The notes under the pieces were generated by a model that saw only the letters and a program-made list of their open reading frames with translations, searched no databases and was not told the DNA's origin. This document shows positions 12,706 through 24,300 of a stretch of DNA of 64,000 nucleotides, in pieces. A program made the translations under genes and the position numbers. Where the stretch lies: assembly GCF_029962835.1 (NCBI RefSeq), contig NC_080577.1, positions 30,362,501 through 30,426,500 on the forward strand, given 5' to 3'. How positions within the stretch are numbered: position 1 is the first letter of the stretch; each line of letters opens with the position of its first letter. The DNA comes from Magnolia sinica. Taxonomy: Eukaryota > Streptophyta > Magnoliopsida > Magnoliales > Magnoliaceae.

Positions 12706-12727
12706 ATCCCCGACAACGGCGCCAAAA
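12706..12727 (-). other. primer-binding site complementary to tRNA-Asp
   Basis: On the minus strand the sequence reads 'TTGGCGCCGTTGTCGGGGAT'. It matches the complement of the 3' end of plant tRNA-Asp with one change (GCC to GTC). This primer is typical of Tat and Athila gypsy elements. It starts four bases from the LTR edge at 12731. Confidence 0.85.
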
Positions 12728-12730
12728 ACT

Positions 12731-13577
12731 TGTTCACACCCCAAGTAAAGGGTTGTGATGTAGTAATAATCTCGGTAAGACCAAGGTCGAATCCACAGGG
12801 ACTGAACCTTGTACGTAATTTGAAAGTAACTTGAACTAGAACTAGGCGAAGGTGTAATCTAAACCAAAGGGCTTTTAAGAGAAGTAAGAGAGTAATGGTG
12901 AATAAATTTAATTAAAACTTATAAAATCAAAGGTGGGAAACTAGGGTGCCAAGGATCCACTTGTAGAGATTAGGAAAATCTATGCTTGATTCATAAGCGC
13001 AACTGGATTCAGAGTCTCATCTTTATCCAGTTGGAAGATATTCCATTAAAATCCAAATCTGAACTTCCTTTGATCCAGTTTTCAAGAGAAGATAGGTATG
13101 AGACTTAGAATTGATTCCAGCACAAAACCATGCCCACGAGACAAAGCAAACAACAAAATTTAGCCAATCCACATCCAATCTAAGGGATGTATGAATGTTA
13201 GGAAAGATTCCGTCATCCAACTATGCCTAGGAGATGATGATGAACAACAGAGTTCGCAAATTCACAAACCCTATAATGCTAAAAACATGCTCAAAGATAT
13301 TGCAGATCCATTGTAATTTAAGTCACAACAAACCATTAAAAACTGAAAGCATTCCTTAATATCAAACTATAATCAAAAGAAAATTCAATTAAAGTATGAA
13401 TCAAAGCATAGAAATCCATCTATTACGCTACAAGCTTCACCTCTTAGCCCTAGCTAAGAGGTTTAACCGATCATCACTATGATTAAACTAAAGATCTCAG
13501 AAACATTAATAGGAAAGAAGAAACTAAAGAAGAAGAGGAAAAAAAAACTCAATGGAGATGACTTGCTCCACGACTCT

Positions 13578-13637
<60 letters not shown>

Positions 13638-14888
13638 ACTCCTTCCCACGTGCACGGCCTCCATGGCTGCCCAAGATTTGATGAATGCCTCTCCCTCTCA
13701 CGTTCTTCTTCTTTTATAAGGACAAGAGGCGGTGAAAGAAGTCAGTCGAGTGGAGTTTTATGCATAGCAGCCACAAAAATGCAAGCCGAGTTGCGTTCTG
13801 ACGGTGTTTTCGGACGGTGGACATCCAAAAAATACGTTTTGACTCTATGGTTAGGGTAAAAACCCTCCCTCTGAAGATTCTGGACGGTTCAGATCATCCA
13901 ACCAACCACAAACGGTGGCCCACAACACCCCGCAATATCCAAAAAAATCATATGTGCATTTCTTGCAAAAATTCTTGCGCTGACATGTTCGGTGGGCCCT
14001 ACCATGATGTTTTTTTGTGAAATCCATCCCGTTCATTGGATTTCTAGAGAAATTTCAGTCGTAAAGGAGTGATTTTGGTCGAGTTTTGGTGCGGTCCACT
14101 GTATAAAATCAATTCGTCATTCATCCTACGTTTTCTGGCGATCCACGTATGTATGTGCTCAAAGAACTAAAAGGCCATCATGGCGATGGTTATGCCACCC
14201 TCACCCCCCTCCCCCCCGGAGCATATGGATGATCCAGATCATCCATTTGGATGATTGGTGGGCCACACTACTCAAATCCGAACAAACCACGTCGTGTACT
14301 AACCGACTTTGGGTGTTTCGGTGCACGGCCGGTGCACTTGTACACTGTGCACACAGATCCCCATGTGGGGTCCATCATAATGTGTATGTAAAATCCGTTC
14401 CATCCATTCGTTGTGCCACCCCATTTAATGGGTTAAGACCAAAATTGAAGTATATCCAGATATTAGGTGGGCCCCACATTGATATTTATGGTCTGATTTG
14501 TCCGTTGGGTCACTTCCACAAGGATCCAATGGTTGAAATTTGACGTGTACGGTTAATTTGGGGTCCTCAGGCCAAATATAAAGTTTCGAGCCAAACGATA
14601 GTGAAAATCGTGTGATTTTGCAATCTGGATGATTTTGTCCTCTTCATCGTTAATCATGTGGTTTTCTTGGATCTTTGGTGTGCAAATTCTTTGATCTCGG
14701 TCCCCTGGGATCACCCCTTGCCTTGGTGATTTATGAGTGTTAAATCCATGCTTTTAGCATCATTTTTTAATCCAGGCTCCTAAAGTCACCTTGCAACACA
14801 AACACGATTAAAATAAACCGTTAAACAGTATCATGTTCTTAAAATCAGGTATTACTAGGGTCTAATATGCATTATTTGTCCCTCAACA
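12731..14888 (-). mobile_element. ~2.16-kb LTR of a Tat/Athila-type gypsy element
   Basis: On the minus strand the LTR begins 'TGTTGAGGGACAAATAATGC' at 14888 and ends 'GGGGTGTGAACA' at 12731, next to the primer site, giving TG..CA termini. At 14889 the neighbouring Copia RT frame stops abruptly after 'KKVCRL', which fixes the outer edge as an insertion point. The LTR contains a (CT)n tract and phrases of the GGCCCACCATGATG family (13990-14500), which may be later insertions. The partner LTR is not present, so the element is 3'-truncated. Confidence 0.55.
13578..13635. repeat. (CT)n microsatellite
   Basis: Almost 30 uninterrupted CT dinucleotides. The open frame over it gives only a Ser/Leu run and is not a gene. 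Confidence 0.95.
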
Positions 14889-15256
14889 CTCATTAACCTG
14901 CAAACTTTTTTCTCTGCCCCTTTAATTTCGCAGCCCTCTGGTTGCTTTATGTAGATTCGCTCTTCTAACTCCCCATGCAAGAAAACAGTCTTGACATCCA
15001 TCTGTTCCAGCTCGAGATCGTATTGGGCAACCAGCACCAACACGAATCTGATAGACACTGGCTTAACCACTGACGTAAATATCTTTATAAAGTCAATTCC
15101 TTCTCTCTGAGTATACTTCTTCACTACCAGCCTCGCTTTGTATCTGTCTTGTTTCTTTTTGAATAACCACTTGTATCCGATCGCTTTTCGGCCCACTGGA
15201 AGCTCCACCAGATCCCATGTGTTATTTTTGTGTAACGAGTCCATCTCATCGTCCAT
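14889..15256 (-). pseudogene. Copia reverse transcriptase, N-terminal fragment
   Basis: The frame reads 'HKNNTWDLVELPVGRKAIGY', 'KWLFKKKQDRYKARLV' and 'YDLELEQMDVKTVFLHGELE', the highly conserved entry of Copia RT. It stops after 'KKVCRL', just before the usual 'YGLKQ' stretch. The next bases are the TGTTGAGGG terminus of another LTR. The DVKTAFLHG motif has A changed to V. The catalytic YVDD box is absent from the window. Confidence 0.9.
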
Positions 15257-15662
15257 AGCTACCTTCCACTTTTCTGTATCAGGCTCTTTAAGAGCCTCCT
15301 AAATAGTTGACGAGTCTCCCTCATTTTTAATGAGGGCATATACGATATTGGAATTGTCCCTGTATCTTACCGGTAACTTGCGATCACGCGGTGGGTTTAT
15401 TCTCACAGGTGGGTGCTTTACCTTCTCCTATACTTCTATCTGTGCATATATCTGTGTCTGAGTATCATCTGTGTCAATTTGGACGTCTACGATCAACCTT
15501 TTTGGTTCATTTTGCTCCTCTTGATCATTCTTGTGGAATAGAGAGCTTTAATCAAATCTAACGTCACGACTAGTGATAACCTTGCATGTGACCTTATCGA
15601 ATAACCTATAACCTTTCACACCAATACCAAGCTAACAAAGATATACTTTTTGGCTTTATGGT
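15257..15662 (-). pseudogene. Copia integrase-RT linker, degraded
   Basis: Minus-strand translation is broken here but lies exactly between the integrase and RT blocks. It includes acidic and proline-rich stretches expected of the integrase C-terminal and linker region. No open frame above 60 codons survives. Confidence 0.6.
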
Positions 15663-16667
15663 CTAGCTATCTCTCTCAACTAACGATACATGAGAGTAAG
15701 CCTCATAACGAAATATGCGTAAATCTGAGTAGTCCAGTTTATTACCACTCCATACTTCATCTAGAATTTTACATTCAATTGTCGTAGAAGGAGACTGGTT
15801 CACCAAATAGCAAGCTGTGTTAACGGCTTCAGTCCATAAGTTCTTACCCAACATAGCATTACTTAACATGCATTGGGCCCTCTCCAAGAGAGTCCGATTC
15901 ATCCACTCAGCCATACTGTTCTGTTCGGGCGTGTGGCGCACCGTGTTGCACCTAATGATCCCTTCATCCTTGCAACATTCATTAAACTCAGTGGAAGTGA
16001 ATTCTGCACTATTGTCAGTCTTTAAAACCTTTATTTTTCACCCTGACTGTTTTTCCACAATTGCCTTTCATTATTTGAATATAGTGAAAACTTTGGATTT
16101 ACGTTTCATCAAGTAAACCTAAACTTTCCTGGAGTAATCGTCAATGAATGAAACAAACCATGACGACCCCCCAATGGAAACCTCTGGCGATGGCCCCCAT
16201 ACGTCAGAGTGCACATAATTAAACCCCCCTTACACACATGTTTCCCAAACTTAAAAGATAATCTTGACTGTTTACCATATATAATATTCACATATATTAA
16301 AATCAATGCTTTTAAAAACTGGGATCATACAGCGATCAGTAAGTACCTTCATGCCTCGCTCGCTCATGTGGCCTAGGTGTGCATGCCACATACGTGCAAA
16401 CGTGGAATCCGCTACAGATGTTGCGGCTCCACCCGATGAAGTGCTCTCGATCAACTTGTAAAGGTTTCCGTGACTTTGTGCTCTCATAATCACGAGTGCC
16501 CTTTTTGAAACTTTGATGACACCATCAATATAAGTGAACTTACACCTTATAGCCTCGATCGCACCAAGAAAAATCAGACTTTTCTTCATATCAAGAATGT
16601 GCCTGACATAAGTCAAGGTATACTCCATCCCATCAAACATCTTAATACTCACAGTACTAATAGCCAA
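15663..16667 (-). pseudogene. Copia GAG-pre-integrase and integrase remnant
   Basis: The segment at 16667-16272 carries the pre-integrase HHCC region, with 'MWHAHLGHMSERGMKVL'. The segment at 15941-15663 carries the end of the integrase core, 'RHTPEQNSMAEWMNRTLLE', which includes the catalytic E region. 'WTEAVNTACYLVNQSPS' follows. The middle (16270-15945) is frameshifted but keeps DDE-region echoes. The intact enzyme inserts element cDNA into chromosomal DNA. Confidence 0.87.
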
Positions 16668-16679
16668 ACATTACAAGCA

Positions 16680-17617
16680 TTGTCATTATCCATAAAAACT
16701 TGTCCATCATCACATTCCTTGTAACTGGCAAACCAACTCTGATGATGAGTCATGTGATATGATACTCCTGTTTCAAGGATCTACTCATCTCTAAGATTGT
16801 CATGCAAGTGTCCGACCATAGACATAGATAGAACATCACTGTCGCTTGTCTCTTCATCAGATGTGATAACATTGGCCTCCTTAGAAGAAGCCTCTAAGTT
16901 ATTTTCTTCATTTTAGGATTGGTACAATCCTTTTTCATGTGTCCAGTTATCCCACAATTACAGCACTTTAATTTTCTTTTGTTTAGGTCTTGAAGATCCT
17001 GTACCTCGCTCAATATTTCTTCCCATCGTAATTAGTGCATCGGAAGATGTCTCCATGTCGCCATTTAGTTTTCTCATGGCTTTCCCTTAAAGGGCTGAAA
17101 TAACGATGTTGACACTCAGGGTTTTATTTGCAGTGCACATTGTGTCCTTAAATGACTTATACAATGCCGGAAGAGAATTCAACAACATACATTCTTGTTC
17201 TTCATCTTTGATCACTTCCTCCATATCTAACAATTTGCAAACTAATTTGTTAAAGTTGCTGAAGCGGGCCTCCAGATCTCCACCCCATGCCATCTTGAAG
17301 TTATACTACTGTAACTTTAAGTGTAAACGATTTTCAGAGGATTTTTTCATATAGATATCTTCTAACTTCGCTCATAAACTAGCAGTAGTTTTCTCCATCA
17401 AAATATTATAGAGAACCTAATCTTTGAGACATAAACGGATGGAGGCTAAAGCATTACTATCAAGAGTATCTCGTTCTTCATCTTTCATAATCGATTTCTG
17501 CTCCTCAAGAATTTTACTTTTGTCTTGCTTGGTTAATAGACTAATCATCTTAATATTCCATAACTCAAAATTATCTTTGCCTGAGTACTTCTCGATATCA
17601 AACTTGGCGTTTCCCAT
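16680..17617 (-). pseudogene. Copia gag with zinc knuckle and protease remnant
   Basis: Gag starts at 17617 with 'MGNAKFDIEKYSGKDNFELW', the usual Copia opening. It continues as the UBN2-type segment 'FNKLVCKLLDMEEVIKDEEQ' (17293-17087). A CX2CX4HX4C knuckle reads 'CNCGITGHMKKDC' on the minus strand near 16990-16940. The protease region follows with 'GVSYHMTHHQSWFASY', where the expected DSG/DTG triad reads ETG. Stops and shifts separate the pieces. Confidence 0.85.
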
Positions 17618-17653
17618 GCTAATCCCGCAGATCCAGATTTGTTCCCCAACAAT

Positions 17654-17668
17654 ATCTCCGATATCACT
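17654..17668 (-). other. degenerate initiator-Met-tRNA primer site of the Copia element
   Basis: On the minus strand, 'AGTGATATCGGAG' directly follows the LTR end 'CCCAACA'. It is two changes away from the usual 'AGTGGTATCAGAG' primer site. Confidence 0.7.
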
Positions 17669-18040
17669 TGTTGGGTTTTGTGCTGCGAAATCACACAGAG
17701 ATGGATCTAGAATAATAATCTAAGAGCAGCAAGCAAACACAAGAAAACACAAAGATTTAACGTGGAAAACCATTTCGAGAAAAAACCACGACACAAAGTG
17801 ATGGATCTTTACTATAAAAGCAGAAATTACAAAGAGAAAAGACTTATTCGGTTAAAACAAGCTTGAATCTCACTCTTGCTACACCCTTTGCAAACCCTAT
17901 AACCCTTTTAGAAAGCCTTAGAATCCCTTATAATAATACCTCCCAATCCCGTTTACACCCATATATATATATATATATATAAAAAAAAATTAAAATCCCA
18001 AATAAAATCAAAAGATTAATAAATGACATCGGAAACAAAT
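17669..18040 (-). mobile_element. Copia 5' LTR (outer end approximate)
   Basis: The inner edge is fixed by 'TGTTGGG..' on the plus strand (17669) next to the primer site. The LTR contains 'TTTAACGTGGAAAACC', a phrase common in plant Copia LTRs, and an (AT)n-A9 tract at 17960-17989. The outer TG terminus was not identified, so the end given is an estimate. Confidence 0.6.
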
Positions 18041-18084
18041 CCTGCACTTTCACAGTTACGTAAAAAATCTACACAAAATTTGAT

Positions 18085-18206
18085 TAGACTTAAGACATCA
18101 TATAAAACAATTTCTACGGTAATGCTTTTTAGCCATCAAACCTATTCGATTTAAGACATCATATAAAACAATTTCTACCGTAATGCTTTTTTGCCATCAA
18201 ACCTAG
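18085..18206. repeat. 61-bp tandem duplication
   Basis: Two head-to-tail copies begin 'TTAAGACATCATATAAAACA' at 18090 and 18151 and end 'GCCATCAAACCTA'. They differ at only about four positions by eye, so the duplication is relatively young. Confidence 0.85.
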
Positions 18207-19194
18207 TCACGAGGGAAATGAGAAATCATAAGCAGCAGTTTCATCCAAAACCTTTTCGAGCCCTAATAAACAAATTCAAAACTCGTGTGGACCACACGCT
18301 AACGGAAAGTGTGTATACAAACGCCTACCGTTAAACCTAGCTATTTAGGGTCACGTTAGCTTTGGATCAGGCTGGTACTTGTTTCTTCAGTTCATCGTAG
18401 CGCAAGTATCCTTACGAACGGCTTGAATGAAAAATAGGCATCATGATAGGCTTAAAGAAGATTTCAACCGTGGGCATTTACATTTTCACTTTTTCCTCTC
18501 GCGTGGCCCATCTGGGTTTTTGGATCCACTTAACGTTTGGCGAGAAAAGGTAACATGGGAGCGAGATACATTTTGATACATACAATGTCAAGGAACTTTT
18601 TTAAATATCATTCCGATGAAAATTTAATGTTTTTTTTTTTTTTTTTTTTTGCCGTAAAGGTTCCTGGGCTTCTCATCTGGGTCTTCGCTTTTCAATAACA
18701 ATTATTGGCCACAAGTCCAATTTGTCATGATATATTGAACCATGATTACCGAACTCTCATCCCGTAGAAATGACTGACGCACAGCGGATGCATGTGAACT
18801 TTGAATGCAACATTTCTTTTCTAATAATGTGTCATAAGTATAGGATATCCGATCCGTTCAACGACTGGAACACACCGTGATGATGACTTTTGATGGAAAT
18901 CAAACCGAATAAATTATTGAATGGGCCCCACCACCATACCTAGTCATACCATCAGATACCCATTGGTTTTGATGTTATGTCCGGCTAAATTAATGGACCG
19001 GCCTCATATTTGTACTAGGAAATAACCGTGGCCTCGCATTCTTTGAACGGTTCGGATATTCTAAACACATGACATCTTAACGGGCGAGAGTGGCTCTATT
19101 GAAATTTCACATCCATCCGTTGTGTGTGATCGTTCCTCCACACCAAAAGGGTAAACTGGGCCTCAGTAGGCATCTCGAAGAACAGCCCATGAGC
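18207..19194. other. intergenic stretch, repeats only
   Basis: No gene is recognised. A T23 run lies at about 18630-18651. Foldback-family phrases occur near 18845-18960 ('GATCCGTTCAACGACTGGAA', 'GGGCCCCACCACCATACC'). These probably represent another decayed element upstream of the clearer one at 19.2 kb. Confidence 0.5.
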
Positions 19195-19735
19195 TGAGGA
19201 CCGAAAACGGATTGGCTACTCCTCCTGCCACCAGCCAATGGCTGACGGTCGGTGATCTGTGGGTCCCACCATGATGTATATGTTTCATCCATGCCGTCCA
19301 TCTATTTTTCTAGATCATTTTGGGGCATGAGACCAAAAGTGAGTATTTCCCAATCTCAAATGGATCACATTACAGGAAACAGTGTTGAATGAACGTCGAC
19401 CATTAAAAAACTTTTGGTGGCCATAAAAGTTTTGGATCAATCTTATCTTTGGTTTTTCCCTTCATCTAGGTCTGTATGACCTAATCAACAGATTGGATTT
19501 CAAATAAATAGTACATTGGGCCTTAGGAGGATTTTAATGATGGATATCCAATCGCTATTGTTTTCCTGTGGTGTGGTCCACCTGAGATTTATATCCCTAT
19601 CAATTGTGGGTTAAAGTCATAAAATGATCTGTAAAAATGGATGAACGGCATGGATGAAACACATACATCATGGCAGGGCCCACAGATCACCGACCATCAG
19701 CCACTGGGCTAGTGACCCTCATCCCATCTTGTGAA
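19195..19735. mobile_element. foldback element, 'GGATTGGCTACTCC' subfamily
   Basis: The left arm reads 'GGATTGGCTACTCCTCCTGC', 'CTGACGGTCGGTGATCTGTG' and then 'CCACCATGATGTATATG'. The right arm near 19620-19715 is its inverse ('ACATACATCATGGCAGGGCC', 'CACCGACCATCAGCC'). The same left-arm text recurs near 53765 and 54310. The internal part carries 'TGACCTAATCAACAGATTGG'. It is a non-coding dispersed repeat about 0.75 kb upstream of the patellin start codon. Confidence 0.75.
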
Positions 19736-20506
19736 TCGGTCATGGGCTTGGCCATGCTCACCAGCGTAGTGCTTACGTGGGCCCTGGATGACCCTCGGTT
19801 GAAAATTAACTGATCCTAGCCGTCAGTAAATGAGGTTGAATCTGTTTTTCATTTTTGATCGTCCATCCCTATGGATAGGATCACCTCTACTAGCATCTAC
19901 ACTATATATCTGTCGATCATCTAGGGTGAATAGATGTGGTGCTCTTGTGGGCCAAGTGTAGTTAATATCCCACCTAACGAAAGATTTTTGTTGTTTCCAT
20001 CAATGAACGGTTTAACATAATCGTGACCATGAAATGGACGGATAAAATCATTGGACCATCTTCTCATGTGGGCTCCGGAGGTTGACCACTAACGCCCTTT
20101 CCTACCTCGCGACGCACGAAAAACGAATTCCCCAACCGTAATTTATCTTACTGCCAGGTCACCTATCGTTGGAAAGTTTGAAACTTTCAACCATTTCTCA
20201 ACCACGCGTCTTCTTCCAAATCTAGCCGTTGGTTCCCGCCACCGTAAAGACAAAAAAAAACCGACGGCCCACCAATCCTCTTGCCACATCACAGATAGCT
20301 GGAATTTGAAATCCTCCCCTGCTGACGTGGAGGTTATTACAAACGAATTCTACCGTTGGTTCCCAAGGTAAAAGGAGAAGAAAGAGGACTTCGAAAAACC
20401 ATTTCCATTGAATCCGAGCTCCTTCCGGGCTCGGTTAGCCGGCAATAGTTCTACCGGCTACCGGAATCCGACCTGAGAAGCTCTAGAACCAATCAATTCC
20501 ACAACC
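19736..20506 (+). promoter_or_regulatory. upstream region and 5' leader of the patellin gene
   Basis: This stretch lies between the foldback element and the start codon. It holds no other gene. It contains two copies of 'CCGTTGGTTCCC' (near 20225 and 20351), which include MYB-type CCGTTG cores, and a purine-rich leader ('AAAAGGAGAAGAAAGAGGA') just before 20390. No convincing TATA box was found. The promoter role is inferred only from position. Confidence 0.45.
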
Positions 20507-21310
20507 ATGATTGCCCACAACGAGATCGCGTCCGCAGAGCTAGAAACTCAAATCAAAGACTCCAACCCGGTGCCGCCGGTTGAAGAAAATGCCGTGACTG
20601 TGGATCTAAAACTACCAGAAAAGAAAGCGTTGCTCGAATTCAAGACCAAATTGCAAGAAGCCATACTCAACAAGAACCTTTTCCAGCCACCCCGTGCTGA
20701 AATTTCTACAGACAAGGGCTCTGAAGAGAAGACCCTTGTCCTGAATTTCGAAGACACATCATTCCCAGTCGAGTCCAACGCCGAAGACAATCTACAAGAC
20801 ATTTCTCTATGGGGGGTTCCGCTGTTACCCAGCAAAAATCATGAGGGCACCGACATAATTCTCCTCAAGTTCTTAAGAGCAAGGGAATTCAAGGTATCCG
20901 ACGCTTTTGAAATGCTACGGAGGACACTGAAATGGCGTAAGGAGTTCAAGACAGATGGGATTTTGGAGGAGGATTTGGGGTCCCACCTTAAACATGTGGC
21001 CTACATGAATAGCACAGACAAGAAAGGTCACCCTTTGTGTTTCAATGTCTATGGGGTTTTTAAGGATAAGGAGATGTATGACAATGCATTTGGGACTGAT
21101 GAGAAACGTGATGAGTTTTTGAGGTGGAGGGTGCAATTGATGGAGAAGGGTATCCAGGATCTGAATTTTAAGCCTGGGGAGGTGGCATCAATGGTCCAAA
21201 TTACTGATCTGAAGAACTCGCCGGGACCTGCCATGAAGGAGCTGCGAGTCACCATGAAGAAAGCTCTATCACTTCTTCAAGAAAATTATCCCGAATTCGT
21301 CGATAGAAAT
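20507..21310 (+). CDS. patellin exon 1
   Basis: It encodes residues 1-268, from the ATG in 'ACAACCATGATT' to 'PEFVDRN'. The donor is AAT|GTAAGT. It is phase 0 and exactly 804 bp. It contains the acidic N-terminus, the WGVPLL motif, CRAL-TRIO-N and the first half of the lipid-binding fold. An open frame running past the donor adds six intronic codons that are not part of the protein. Confidence 0.95.
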
Positions 21311-24300
21311 GTAAGTTTAAAAGAAACCAACTAGGCAAAATTAGTCATTGGATCCTAACAAATGTTGGATGCAATCATACTAGCACTAATGCTTTAGATC
21401 CCTCATTGAAATTTCTATAAATCTTGGGTGCAATCAAACCATCACTAATGCATTAGATCTCATCAGAACTCAAAAACTAAGCAGTCCTCATGTTATATCC
21501 TTTTTCTTTAGATAGCAATTGAAGTGCACCTGGCTCTCTTAAGAGAGGTGAGGCTTTGAATCCCCCACACAAATTTCAGTACACCAGAACTAATCCATTG
21601 CATTACTGAACTAATGCATTGCTTGCTTGGGTAATAGTAGTCTTAGGATGGGTGACCTCGATATAATGGGTGTATTCCTCTCTTCCTGTTGCACCCATTT
21701 CTTCCTTGGGTTGACAAAGTTAAAATTTTTTTTTTTATTTTTTTTTTTTTAAAAAAAAAAAAAAGCAACAACAGTTGGATAATCCCTACCATTCATCTAG
21801 TGGGCCCAATATTGGGAAGTTCCATGTTCCATGATCTCTTCCATTAGAAGAAATAAAGGAACAACAACTCCTGTGATCGGCAGATCATGAGTGGATGTCT
21901 AGAAATTGATAGAACAGCCCACATTTAGTGAAAGATAATTTATCAAATGAATGGATTTTCATCTAATACATATAAGTTTTTGTTTTTAAGATGTTGAAAT
22001 GCTTTTAACAAAGAGAAATTATTCGAACCAATGGAAATAACCATATGTCCAAGCTGCTTGGGACCCACCCAAAAGGGGCACGTAGAATCCATGCCATACA
22101 TCTAGTGTAGTTCCTCATTTTCACCGTACATCCCAAGAATCTTCCTGATACAAAACTTTCGTGGAACACACCACAAGTGGAAATTTACCACCACCCTTAC
22201 AGCCTATTTATTCAAGTGGTATGGCCCACCTAAGTTTTGGAATGGCTTGAGTTTTGTGTGTCCCTTAACAGCCCACACTTGATGACTGAGTTGATGGCAT
22301 ATACATAACACGGTGGACACCACATTGCACCATCAGGTTTCCATAGCGTTGCATTCCCATCCCCATTTACCAAACTATTCCCTCGATGTGGCTAACATGA
22401 GTTATGGATATGCTTGATTTTGGGATCTAGGTCTAACACGTGGGAATACATATAACAGACTGGGTTAGATATAAGGTGGCAGTGGACCAGGCCGGGCTAG
22501 ATTGGCCCAGGGCTGACCTTGCTCCGGCCCTAGCCACCTAAGCCTCAAACCTAATCCTAATTAGGCTAACAAGGTCTCGGCCTTGGTCCTCCTTACACAT
22601 CAAGCCAAGCTAAAGATGCCGATAGGAGGAAAAGAGTGACACCACTGGCAAATTAAATAGACCACTCACAAGAGTCTCAAATTACATATTCTTTCATATA
22701 ATACTGACCAACTCGATGCTTAGATCAGGCCAACGAGTCTAGCCGGACAATTCATCATAGGACTGGACTAACAGGCTTAGCTGTGCCATTTATCATTGGC
22801 CTGGCTCAGCCTGGGCTAGACATGAGGCTTGGGCTTTAGCCCAAGCCCTGCCCTTTGGGCCAAGTTTAGGGGCTCAAGCACTGGCCTTACAGGGCTGGGG
22901 CAGGCAGCCCAATATATCCATTGCCACTGCTAGTTAGATAGTGCTCATGTACCTATAATTTTATTTTATATTAATCTTTTTTTCCAACCTGGTGGGAAGT
23001 TTGGAAACATTTGAGTGGATATACTTTCCAAAAGATGGAAAAAAAAAAAAAAAAAAAAAAAGAACAATATTTTCTTTGATTTTTTTTTTTTTTTTTTTTT
23101 TACACACACTCACACCACGGTGGTTTTTCACCAACCCATGACCTCGTGTTAAAACTCTTGTGAGTCTACCACTGAGGCATTAGTAAGGACCCAATATTTT
23201 CTTTGATTAGGAATTTACTTTTTTTTTTTTTTTTTTATGGAAAATATTTTTTAGAGGAAACTCTAAAAACAAAAAATAATATTAATAATTCTACCTAATT
23301 AATATAGAATTTACATTGCGGTACATTTTCAAAAAGATTTTGAATAAGTTTCTCATTAATCTAAATAATTATATATCATTCCACAAACTTTCATTGAATT
23401 TCTCTGTGAAAGCTTGCGGATGCTCCGGTAGGCCCCATCCACCCCAAAAACTAGGTGTTACCTCATAATAGGACCGAGGGCTAAAAATCAGTCTCATCCA
23501 TGAATCAGGTGGACTGCACGTATAGAGAGACGCTTACCTTACAGACTATTTTCTTTGGCATGGCCCCTTTGAATCACGGATGGGACTGATTTTTGGGTCC
23601 AAGCTTAAATTTTTATGTGGCATTTAATGGTCTAGGTCGATTTCATATAATTATCATAGTGGACCTGTAAAATTCAAGGGTGGAAGTCTCTTGCCTCAGT
23701 ATTTCCTTTGATGTGGCCCATTGGAATCACAAGTCGACCTTCACTTCTTTCTTTTTTTTGGCCCTAGGCCTAACATGAGATTATACATCTAATGGTCATA
23801 GTAGATTTCACAAAAATATCATGGTGGGCTTATCAAAAATCAAGGTAGTGCGTCCTTCTCCAAACTGTTTTAAATAGTTGGAAGACATTAAGGAGGATAT
23901 CTAGAGAGAGAGAGAGCTTTAAAAGGCCCCGCCCCTTGCTTTGTGCAGAACCCACTATGATGTGTATGCGAGATCTCTCCGACCATCATATATGTAATCC
24001 CATGTCAGGCCTAGAATCAAACCATTGGGATGACCTTGATTCATGTGGACCACACTAAAGAAAATAGTTGGGAGAGAGGTCCTCCACCCTTAATTTTTAC
24101 AGGGCTCACTGTTATGATTATATAAAAATCCACTCCAATCATTAGATTCCACATGAAATTTATGCATGTGTCCAAAATTTAAGCCCATAAATGATTTAGG
24201 TGAACCATGGAAATGGTCTCGAAGGTGAGTGTTACCTTGGGCGTTGTTTCCAAATCATGTGGTCCACCTGAATCACTGATGGGGCTAAGATGAGGGTTTC

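Larger units (their letters stand above)
14889..18040 (-). mobile_element. Ty1/Copia retrotransposon, 3'-truncated
   Basis: Minus-strand order is LTR (from 17669), PBS, gag (17617-17050), zinc knuckle (~16960), protease (~16760), GAG-pre-integrase and integrase (16667-15663), and the start of RT (15256-14889). Integrase before RT defines Copia. The RT is cut where the gypsy LTR begins at 14888, and the remainder and second LTR are missing. Stops and frameshifts split every domain. It resembles the TNT1-like group of plant Copia elements. The upper LTR limit is approximate. Confidence 0.85.

Noticed and set aside
13479-13859. 126-codon frame with a Ser-Leu repeat
   Set aside because: It is carried by a (CT)n microsatellite, with no conserved flanking sequence.
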